A stretch of DNA of 5,461 bases. Source: Candidatus Woesearchaeota archaeon (GTDB taxonomy: Archaea; Nanobdellota; Nanobdellia; Woesearchaeales; SM23-78). The notes below the pieces were generated by a model. That model made no database searches, was not told the origin of the DNA, and was given only the letters and a program-made list of their open reading frames with translations. Shown in pieces: positions 1-4,919 of this stretch (its first letter is position 1; the number at the start of each line of letters is the position of its first letter). A program made the position numbers and the translations under genes. The DNA is taken from positions 1 through 5,461 of the forward strand of contig DRSY01000076.1 in the NCBI GenBank assembly GCA_011372335.1. Reading direction: 5' to 3'.

Positions 1-54
1 CTCCTTAGAACAGGCAGGCCTTTGTTGTTCTTTACAACTCTCAGGCTTTATATA
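1..54 (-). promoter_or_regulatory. Promoter and Shine-Dalgarno of a gene starting beyond the left edge
   Basis: On the minus strand TATATAAA (47-54) would start transcription near position 24. The last six bases of the window on that strand are AAGGAG (1-6), a good Shine-Dalgarno sequence. A start codon is therefore expected a few bases beyond the left edge. A 5-bp hairpin (24-28 with 34-38) lies close to the predicted start site. The TATA box is nearly symmetrical (TTTATATA on plus), so a plus-strand promoter antisense to the pilin cannot be excluded, but no plus-strand gene follows. Confidence 0.45.
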
Positions 55-61
55 TGCTTGA

Positions 62-91
62 AAGAATAAAAGAAGGATAAAAGAAAAAAAA
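62..91 (-). terminator. T-rich archaeal terminator after pilin
   Basis: Twelve nucleotides past the pilin stop codon the minus strand has a T8 run (84-91) followed by further pyrimidine runs TTTT, CTTCTTTT and TTCTTT down to 62. A short AAGAA/TTCTT inverted repeat overlaps the stop codon (94-105). Serial T-tracts are the standard intrinsic terminator signal in archaea. Confidence 0.6.
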
Positions 92-103
92 CAAAGAATG
101 TTC

Positions 104-547
104 TTAGCTCTCCACTTGGCTTACTATTGAACCTGTTGTGGTATGAGTCACTGTTTCTCCTGACTTCCTGTAAAGAACTGTTATATCACCTTTGAACTTT
201 CCTGTTGGTGAACACGAGAATGTTATTAACCCTGTCTTCTCCCCATTATCTAATCCGCCAGTCGCATTAGTTCCTGAACAAGCAGAATTAGGGTCTTCTC
301 CTGCAAGGGTGATGTTCACTATGTCAGCATCTACTCCTAAGTTGTTCTGAACATTGATGTATACCCCGCTACTATCAACTTTGTACTCCACACAACTAAA
401 ACCTCCTGTTATCATGCACTTACTCGGCATAAACCTGTCTGGGCTTAGTACTCCGAAGTATGCTAGTGCTCCTATAGCTGCGAGTACTACGAGTATGGCC
501 CAGCCATAAGTCATTAAGAACTCCATTGCTGCTTGTGCCTTCTTCAT
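104..547 (-). CDS. Type IV pilin precursor with archaeal class III signal peptide
   Basis: This is the filament subunit of the pilus, processed by a prepilin peptidase and then polymerised outside the membrane. The N-terminus MKKAQAAMEF is the archaeal class III pattern: a short basic leader, Ala-Gln cleavage junction (after residue 4), and Glu at position +5 of the mature chain. One hydrophobic helix (about 9-33, LMTYGWAILVVLAAIGALAY) forms the filament core. The remaining ~110 residues are a small, probably beta-rich extracellular head with four Cys (44, 52, 90, 112), which could form two disulfides. Two N-glycosylation sequons lie at 78-80 (NIT) and 94-96 (NAT). The C-terminus is Thr/Ser-rich. 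At 147 aa it is short, within the range of archaeal pilins and below most archaellins. The start is fixed by the Shine-Dalgarno site. It lies downstream of the ATPase and platform genes but has its own TATA box. The pilin call is secure; the specific function (adhesion, host contact, DNA uptake) is not visible. Confidence 0.92.
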   Translation of the reverse strand: MKKAQAAMEFLMTYGWAILVVLAAIGALAYFGVLSPDRFMPSKCMITGGFSCVEYKVDSSGVYINVQNNLGVDADIVNITLAGEDPNSACSGTNATGGLDNGEKTGLITFSCSPTGKFKGDITVLYRKSGETVTHTTTGSIVSQVES

Positions 548-554
548 CTTAAAT

Positions 555-561
555 TCACCTC
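555..561 (-). promoter_or_regulatory. Strong Shine-Dalgarno site for pilin
   Basis: GAGGTGA on the minus strand, 7 nt before the ATG at 545-547, fixes the pilin start and predicts efficient translation. Confidence 0.8.
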
Positions 562-639
562 ACTCTTTTTTATCCCTTTTAGCTATTCTTTTAGACTATT
601 AAAAAAATCTTTTTTATTCCTAATAAATCTCCTTGTGGG

Positions 640-656
640 TTTATAAATTTTTTGGT
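640..656 (-). promoter_or_regulatory. TATA promoter for the pilin gene
   Basis: The minus strand reads CCAAAAAATTTATAAACCC: a TTTATAAA box at 640-647 preceded by an A-rich BRE-like stretch. Transcription should begin near 617, leaving a leader of about 70 nt. A dedicated promoter makes sense because pilin is needed in far greater amount than the machine proteins. A second, weaker TATA-like CTATAAAA lies at about 712-719 on the same strand. Confidence 0.65.
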
Positions 657-664
657 AAAAATAA

Positions 665-694
665 GGATAGGATAAGGATTGGTATTAAAAGGAT
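665..694. repeat. Cluster of GGAT repeats upstream of the pilin promoter
   Basis: On the plus strand GGAT occurs at 665-668, 670-673, 676-679 and 691-694, as AAGGAT, TAGGAT, AAGGATT and AAGGATTA. The cluster lies just upstream of the pilin TATA box (640-647) and about 40 bp past the end of the upstream platform gene. It could be a regulator-binding array. On the minus strand the same bases are pyrimidine-rich (CCTTATCCTATCCTTATTTT), which would also suit a transcription terminator for the platform operon. I cannot tell which. Confidence 0.35.
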
Positions 695-735
695 TAAGCA
701 CAACCCAAGTTTTTATAGGCTTATTAGTTATACGG

Positions 736-1953
736 TTATAATAAACTGTTGAACATCCCTTTCATTAATAAGGATGCAAGGGTGTAGAGAATAATTGAGA
801 CTATGATGAATAAGGGTATTCTTGTTAAGCCTTCCTTTACTCTTCCTTTTCGTATTACGCTTATAATACAAGCAGATGAGATGGATGATATGATAAGCAT
901 TAGGTAAGCGAAGAATGTGAAGTCGCTTATTTTTATCCCGCCCGAGGAGATTGAGAAGCTGAAAAACGTGCTTGATGATTGCATAGTACTAGACATCCGA
1001 CTAGTGATCTCCTTTATCACTTCTAAGAGTTGGGTTGCTAAGCCGAAAAGAACAGGAGCAGCAATAATTGTAGCAAAGGTTATGAAAATAACATATGTAG
1101 TGACACTCGCTGCCATTTCTTTTCTTAATATTCTTGTTTCTTCGATGTTCAAAGCTATCTTGTTAAGCAGGTCAGCCATTTCTCCACCTGCAGCCATACC
1201 CTCGAGTAAGAGGCTTATAGATCTCTGAATAACCTTGGAATTATACTTCTTACCAAAATTAGTTAGTGCTACTGAGAGGTCTTCCCCTGCCATGGTGTTC
1301 TTAGCTACTGTTTCGATTTCTTTTGCCAGCACACCGAATCCAGGTCTCACAGCGTACCATAATGCCCTGTCAACAGGCATGCCTGCGCTAATATTAGAGC
1401 TTGCTAGTTGTAAGAAGTCAGGGAATACTGCTTCCACTTCTTTTGTCCTCTTAAAGATTCTCATATCAATATAGAATAGGTATATAAGCCATAGAAGGGC
1501 GAGTAAGAAGAAGAAAACTGTAAGCCAGAAGCCAAGAAGGAATACGAGTAGGTTGACAACTCCTTTCTTAGAAACAATGTTAAGGACGATTACTATTATG
1601 CTTAGAGCTAAGCAGAGGAAGATGTTGAGCTTAAATATTTTTTTTGTTAATATGTTAGCATCAATTTTAAGACCTGCTTTTTCAAGGTATTCTTGTAGGT
1701 TAATAGTCTTTGCAAATCCTCTTATTGAGAATCTTCTCTTTTTTTTCTTCTTAGCAAACAGTTTCTTACCTTTTAAGTCTGGCTTCTTAATATCCTTACC
1801 TGGTTTTGGTTTTCCCCTGGTTTTTTTATTAAGCCCGGCTTTCTTTTCATGTTCTCCTATGCGTACGCGCTCCTTCCCTGGCGCATTCTTTTTTTGGAAA
1901 ACGTTGAGTCGCATCTCAATCATCCTGCGCTTTATCTTTTTCCTCACGCCCAA
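736..1953 (-). CDS. T2SSF-family pilus platform protein, second subunit with polybasic N-terminal tail
   Basis: This is the second membrane platform subunit, expected to pair with the 264-aa protein encoded immediately upstream. The product has 405 residues if the TTG at 1953 is used. Residues 1-80 are low-complexity and strongly basic (33 Lys/Arg in 80, including a KKKKKRR cluster at 68-74). Hydrophobic helices follow at about 109-128 and 132-162. The cytoplasmic T2SSF domain at about 170-282 has FPDFLQLASSNISAGMPVDRA and LLLEGMAAGGEMADLLNKIA. Further helices lie at about 283-306, 345-366 and 379-399. The segment between the third and fourth helices (318-343) has 12 Ser and 2 Thr. The start is uncertain: GGAG inside the preceding gene is 14 nt from the TTG, while the ATG at 1912-1914 (residue 14) has an AGG 9 nt upstream. 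The tail is too simple to settle the choice by conservation. Family membership is secure. Confidence 0.92.
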   Translation of the reverse strand: MGVRKKIKRRMIEMRLNVFQKKNAPGKERVRIGEHEKKAGLNKKTRGKPKPGKDIKKPDLKGKKLFAKKKKKRRFSIRGFAKTINLQEYLEKAGLKIDANILTKKIFKLNIFLCLALSIIVIVLNIVSKKGVVNLLVFLLGFWLTVFFFLLALLWLIYLFYIDMRIFKRTKEVEAVFPDFLQLASSNISAGMPVDRALWYAVRPGFGVLAKEIETVAKNTMAGEDLSVALTNFGKKYNSKVIQRSISLLLEGMAAGGEMADLLNKIALNIEETRILRKEMAASVTTYVIFITFATIIAAPVLFGLATQLLEVIKEITSRMSSTMQSSSTFFSFSISSGGIKISDFTFFAYLMLIISSISSACIISVIRKGRVKEGLTRIPLFIIVSIILYTLASLLMKGMFNSLL

Positions 1954-1961
1954 TTTTATTC

Positions 1962-2756
1962 TTATATCTCCATTGGTGGTCTTGCTGATTTGATTACTGC
2001 GAAGAACATGAATTGAATGAATCCTATTAGGCCTGCTATCACTAAGAGGAATGAGAGGGGTAACTGGAATCCTATAAATGTTGATAACACGATAAGCACT
2101 GTTGTTCCCAGACTCGGCACTATGACTGCCATCATCATATAGAACATGGCTAATGGGTTAAGCTTTCTACCGTACTCTTTGACTTCTATTTGTTGCTGTC
2201 TCACAATCTGGTCTATTACGGCGTTAAGGGAATCAGCTATGTCTGCTCCTGTCCTCATAGAGTTAAGCACCTGCCACATCAGCTTTCTTAGCTCAGGCGA
2301 AGGCGTTGTTGATATTGCCTCGTTAAGAGCCTCCTCCATGGTTATGCCTAAGTTGACTTTTTCAACGATCTCGTCAAAAAAGGAGCCTACTGCTTCGTAA
2401 TTCTTACTTAGATTAATAAAAGCGTTATAAAGAGGCACGCCGGATTCTAATTCTATTATGAGGAACCTGCCTGCAAAGATTATTTCTTGGTTAATCTGTT
2501 TTTTCATCTTCTCGATCTTGACATCAACGTATCTTAAGAAGTAGAAGAAAGCAAAGACAAAGATTATGGGGAGGAATAAGAACACCCCTGGTTTTTTTAT
2601 GAAAGTGAATGCTATTATTAGTAATCCGAAGCTAAGAAAGAGGGCTGTGCTAAAAGTCTTCTTAACATAGTGCTCGGGGCTCTCACTAAGCCTTGCCTGT
2701 GCTAGTTTAAGGCCGAGGCTTGGTATACGCCTAGCAATTATTTTGAAGAAGCTCAT
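1962..2756 (-). CDS. T2SSF-family pilus platform protein, first subunit (TadB/TadC, FlaJ half)
   Basis: This is an integral membrane platform component of the archaeal type IV pilus machine. It would sit in the cytoplasmic membrane, receive force from the ATPase and contact pilin at the filament base. The 264-residue protein carries one T2SSF unit. Two membrane helices lie at about 35-52 and 56-76. A helical cytoplasmic domain at about 80-198 contains the family pattern IIFAGRFLIIELESGVPLYNA, with a Gly after an acidic-Ser turn, and the later WQVLNSMRTGADIADSLNAV. Two or three more hydrophobic helices occupy about 201-256. It ends in the short tail KSARPPMEI. Bacterial GspF and archaellum FlaJ carry two such units in one chain; here the second unit is the next gene, as in Tad-type TadB/TadC. 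The stop is 8 nt before the next start, so the two are surely co-transcribed and probably form a heteromer. The ATG start is the only one available, though its Shine-Dalgarno spacing is poor. Confidence 0.93.
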   Translation of the reverse strand: MSFFKIIARRIPSLGLKLAQARLSESPEHYVKKTFSTALFLSFGLLIIAFTFIKKPGVFLFLPIIFVFAFFYFLRYVDVKIEKMKKQINQEIIFAGRFLIIELESGVPLYNAFINLSKNYEAVGSFFDEIVEKVNLGITMEEALNEAISTTPSPELRKLMWQVLNSMRTGADIADSLNAVIDQIVRQQQIEVKEYGRKLNPLAMFYMMMAVIVPSLGTTVLIVLSTFIGFQLPLSFLLVIAGLIGFIQFMFFAVIKSARPPMEI

Positions 2757-2815
2757 TCTGCCAAAAAAAAATCCTCTTATTAACTAAAAAATTCTTTTTA
2801 TTTCATTCCTTCTTT
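2757..2815 (-). promoter_or_regulatory. Intergenic T-tracts and distant Shine-Dalgarno before first T2SSF gene
   Basis: The 59-bp gap carries, on the minus strand, a T6 run (near 2787-2792), then AAGAGG (2773-2778), then a T9 run (2763-2771), then the ATG at 2756. The T runs could give partial transcription termination after the ATPase gene. The AAGAGG site lies 16 nt from the ATG, longer than usual, and the T9 run lies inside that spacer. No other in-frame ATG, GTG or TTG exists before a TAG at 2784-2786. No convincing TATA box is present, so read-through from the ATPase promoter is the simplest view. Confidence 0.4.
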
Positions 2816-4534
2816 TTATTCTTCTATGAATCTCTTATTTGCATTAACGAATCTCATCAGGTTAGGCTTGTTAGTATAATACTCTGCTATTATCCTACCA
2901 ACATCATCAACATCAGTTATGTTAAACCTCACCAAGTAGTTAAGCACCTTTTCTTTCTCTTTAAGCTCTTTCCTTATCTCAGCATCGCTCATACCAGTGT
3001 AGAGCTTGAGATTCTTGAACAAGGATTTTGAAGGATTCTTCCTCACAAGCACATCCTTCTTCTGGTCGTATTGCATAAGAATATTAACAGCGGAGTCCTC
3101 AAGTATCTCTGCTATTTGAAAAGTCCTCCTAATGCCTGTCCGCCTATTCCTGAACTGAACTATTATTAGGCTGATTGCTGGGAGCAATATTTTAGGCACA
3201 TCAACAGGTGGGTTGGTGAGTCTCTCAACCGTCTGGTGAGCATTATTCGCATGAAAAGTAGCGTATACACTATGACCTGTATGAATCGCTTCAAAAAGAG
3301 TCTCTGCTTCTCTCTTTCGCCTTACTTCTCCTACGAGTATCCTGTCCGGCCTCATCCTCAGACTATTCACAAGCAAGTCCTCCATCGTAATCTCTCCTTT
3401 GCCTTCAGCATTAGGCAGCCTGGTATTCATAGGCACCCAGTGCAAGTATTTTGGCAATCTTACCTCCCGCGTATCTTCTATGCTTATAATCCTCTGATTC
3501 GGAGGGAAGAAGTCTGCAAAACAGTTAAGAGCAGAGGTTTTACCAGTGGCTGTGCCTCCTGCTATTATTGCGCTCATCTCGTACTGAATAGCCATCCATA
3601 TAATAGCTGCTGCTTCCACAGATATCGTTCTTGTCTGAATGAACTTGGTAATAGTCCATGGGTCGCGAGCAAACTTCCTGAAAGTGAGGGTGTTACCAGC
3701 AGTGCTTATAGGCATAAGAGTAGCGTTAACCCTGTCGCCGCCTTCAAGATGAGCATCAAGGAGTGGTTCCAGAACTGTTATTTGACGGCCTACTTTTCTA
3801 CCAATGATACTTGCATAATGCCTTGTCTGCTCCTCATCTCTTACAAAAACGTTTGTCTTAAGCCAACCATGCTTCCTATGATAAACCCAGAGCGGTTCAG
3901 AAGCCTCGTTCACAACTATTTCTTCAAGGTCGGAATCATGCATCACGAATTCTATCATTCCAAGACCAAGGCTCTTGGTTAAGAGGTAGCTTGTAAGAAA
4001 TCCTTTAGTCTCATCGTCAAGATCAGGAAAGTACTTATTAATAAGATCGCTTATGGTTTCTTCAAACTGGCTTTCTATGAGCTTGGATTTCTTTAAATCC
4101 GTGATATCAATCATTTCCAGATTAACTGCTTTGACTAATTCCTGTCTTATACGCTCCAGTATGAACTCTGTGGTTTTTGAGATACTGGAAATGCTTACTT
4201 CGTAAAGAGGAACAAACTCTCCTTTCCTCTTTAAAATAGTCACCTTTATAGGTATGTTTTTTGCCTTGTACTCGTAACTATCAATGGTCCTAGTAAGAGG
4301 AGGAGACAGCATTACTTTTGATAAGTTCTGAGACGATGCTTGTCGTGATGATTTCTTATATGACTTCTTATGTGTTTTCGTGGCTGCTTCTCGTAACACG
4401 CTTCGCCCTGACTTATTCCTCTGATTTATATTTCTCTTATCTATTCTTCTGCTCTCTTTTTTTACTTGTTTGCTCTGCTTATTCTTCTGTTTGTTTTCTT
4501 GCTTCTCACTCCTAGAACCCCTGTTTTTCGCCAC
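2816..4534 (-). CDS. Type IV pilus assembly ATPase (GspE/TadA/VirB11-like, archaeal FlaI-related)
   Basis: This is the cytoplasmic secretion ATPase that should power pilin assembly by ATP hydrolysis on the platform proteins encoded next. With the GTG start at 4534 it has 572 residues, near the usual size for archaeal pilus and archaellum ATPases. Residues 1-75 are a low-complexity basic tail (25 Lys/Arg in 73). An N-terminal domain follows at about 90-290. The ATPase core shows Walker A GGTATGKT (326-333), the Asp box IISIEDTREVRLP (350-362), Walker B RILVGEV (398-404) and the His box HTGHSVYATFHANN (418-431). The C-terminal region (about 470-572) has the helical MSDAEIRKELKEKEKVLNYL and VGRIIAEYY segments typical of archaeal members. 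The start is set by the Shine-Dalgarno site at 4543-4550 and the TATA box at 4612-4619. The in-frame GTG at 4735 would add 67 residues encoded by promoter and insertion-element DNA. The gene is followed by two T2SSF genes on the same strand. Family assignment is very secure; the choice of pilus over archaellum is inferred from the neighbours. Confidence 0.95.
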   Translation of the reverse strand: MAKNRGSRSEKQENKQKNKQSKQVKKESRRIDKRNINQRNKSGRSVLREAATKTHKKSYKKSSRQASSQNLSKVMLSPPLTRTIDSYEYKAKNIPIKVTILKRKGEFVPLYEVSISSISKTTEFILERIRQELVKAVNLEMIDITDLKKSKLIESQFEETISDLINKYFPDLDDETKGFLTSYLLTKSLGLGMIEFVMHDSDLEEIVVNEASEPLWVYHRKHGWLKTNVFVRDEEQTRHYASIIGRKVGRQITVLEPLLDAHLEGGDRVNATLMPISTAGNTLTFRKFARDPWTITKFIQTRTISVEAAAIIWMAIQYEMSAIIAGGTATGKTSALNCFADFFPPNQRIISIEDTREVRLPKYLHWVPMNTRLPNAEGKGEITMEDLLVNSLRMRPDRILVGEVRRKREAETLFEAIHTGHSVYATFHANNAHQTVERLTNPPVDVPKILLPAISLIIVQFRNRRTGIRRTFQIAEILEDSAVNILMQYDQKKDVLVRKNPSKSLFKNLKLYTGMSDAEIRKELKEKEKVLNYLVRFNITDVDDVGRIIAEYYTNKPNLMRFVNANKRFIEE

Positions 4535-4542
4535 TAAAAAAA

Positions 4543-4550
4543 CCACCTCT
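4543..4550 (-). promoter_or_regulatory. Shine-Dalgarno site deciding the ATPase start
   Basis: On the minus strand AGAGGTGG lies 8 nt upstream of GTG at 4532-4534, an optimal spacing. No comparable site precedes the upstream in-frame GTG at 4733-4735, which sits inside a hairpin of the insertion element. Confidence 0.8.
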
Positions 4551-4611
4551 TTTTTCCTTTTAATCCGCGGAATATTATTAAGACTACTTATTATTACCTT
4601 ATGATAAAGCA

Positions 4612-4627
4612 TATATAAATCTTTTGT
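4612..4627 (-). promoter_or_regulatory. Archaeal TATA promoter for the pilus ATPase operon
   Basis: The minus strand reads CAAAAGATTTATATATGC. It holds a strong TTTATATA box (4612-4619) with an A/G-rich BRE-like stretch just upstream. The usual archaeal spacing puts transcription start near 4588, giving a leader of about 50 nt before the GTG at 4534. This placement is the main reason to reject a longer ATPase start, since that would put the promoter inside the coding region. The left copy of the insertion-element duplication overlaps the upstream edge. Confidence 0.7.
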
Positions 4628-4634
4628 TAAAAGA
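4626..4634 (+). repeat. Target-site duplication, left copy (GTTAAAAGA)
   Basis: This 9-bp direct repeat directly abuts the left terminus of the foldback element at 4635 and matches 4781-4789 exactly. It also lies at the upstream edge of the ATPase promoter (TATA box 4612-4619). Insertion therefore duplicated DNA right beside the likely BRE. Confidence 0.75.
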
Positions 4635-4780
4635 GGGGCTGCGTTCAAAAAGTCTCTGTCGTTGCCGTCATTTGCCTCATTTACGGAGTAAATGATGGCA
4701 TGGCACGGCGAAGGCAGACCATTGTTCGTATACACAGTATACGGTTATGGGCTGACGAGTAGGAGATTTTGAACAGTGCC
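4635..4780. mobile_element. MITE-like foldback element (146 bp) with 9-bp target duplication
   Basis: The unit begins GGGGCTGCGTTCAAAA and, read inward from the other end on the minus strand, GGCACTGTTCAAAA, followed on both sides by TCTC. These are imperfect terminal inverted repeats. The identical 9-mer GTTAAAAGA stands immediately outside both ends (4626-4634 and 4781-4789), as expected of a target-site duplication. The interior has no coding capacity but is highly palindromic: hairpin 4664-4709 (19 bp, GGA loop) and hairpin 4715-4754 (14 bp, ACA loop) sit inside the closing stem 4643-4662 / 4755-4774. It is visibly more GC-rich than the flanking AT-rich DNA. Small size, terminal repeats, target duplication and absence of a transposase fit a non-autonomous element mobilised in trans by a DDE transposase. 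The family cannot be fixed from one copy; 8-9-bp duplications occur in several, including IS1, IS4, IS5 and IS1595 relatives. The alternative is a structured RNA gene, but that would not explain the flanking repeat. Confidence 0.78.
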
Positions 4781-4789
4781 GTTAAAAGA
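4781..4789 (+). repeat. Target-site duplication, right copy (GTTAAAAGA)
   Basis: This is the second copy of the 9-bp direct repeat, directly abutting the right terminus of the foldback element at 4780. Removing the element plus one copy restores a continuous AT-rich intergenic sequence. Confidence 0.75.
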
Positions 4790-4858
4790 AAGCTGCTACG
4801 ACTTATTTAATGCAGGTACTAAAGAAAGACTTAATAGTATAAAGTATTTGTAAGTTGT

Positions 4859-4879
4859 ATTTATAAGTTAATTATAAAT
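4859..4879. repeat. AT-only inverted repeat downstream of coiled-coil gene
   Basis: This is a perfect 8-bp inverted repeat, ATTTATAA / TTATAAAT, with a 5-nt GTTAA spacer, 41 nt past the stop codon of the coiled-coil gene. It could be a weak hairpin near that gene's 3' end, a palindromic protein site, or chance in very AT-rich DNA. The surrounding sequence 4790-4919 holds no gene that I can support; it carries only AT-rich runs and, on the minus strand, short pyrimidine stretches near 4819-4832. Confidence 0.3.
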
Positions 4880-4919
4880 CATTATAACTCATAGAATTAT
4901 AAACTCTGCTTTAAACCCT

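Noticed and set aside
917..1993. Several plus-strand open frames of 79-146 codons
   Set aside because: All are antisense to the second platform gene. Their hydrophobic or Phe-rich products mirror Lys-rich and Leu-rich codons on the coding strand, and none shows a promoter or Shine-Dalgarno site worth keeping.
3236..3982. Plus-strand open frame of 248 codons
   Set aside because: It lies wholly antisense to the conserved ATPase core, including Walker A and the His box. It has no recognisable domain, and its composition follows from the opposite strand.
104..4534. Archaellum (archaeal flagellum) operon
   Set aside because: The ATPase is FlaI-like, but there is no ArlH, no ArlF/G-type gene and no two-domain FlaJ, and the subunit is a short pilin. 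A pilus fits better.
4558..4573. CCGCGG-centred near-palindrome in the ATPase leader
   Set aside because: The symmetry is imperfect and the site is short. It could be an operator, but nothing else in the sequence supports it.
4643..4774. tRNA, rRNA or a known riboswitch in the folded intergenic region
   Set aside because: No T-arm or acceptor-stem pattern, and no rRNA or riboswitch core that I recognise. The flanking 9-bp direct repeats favour an insertion element.
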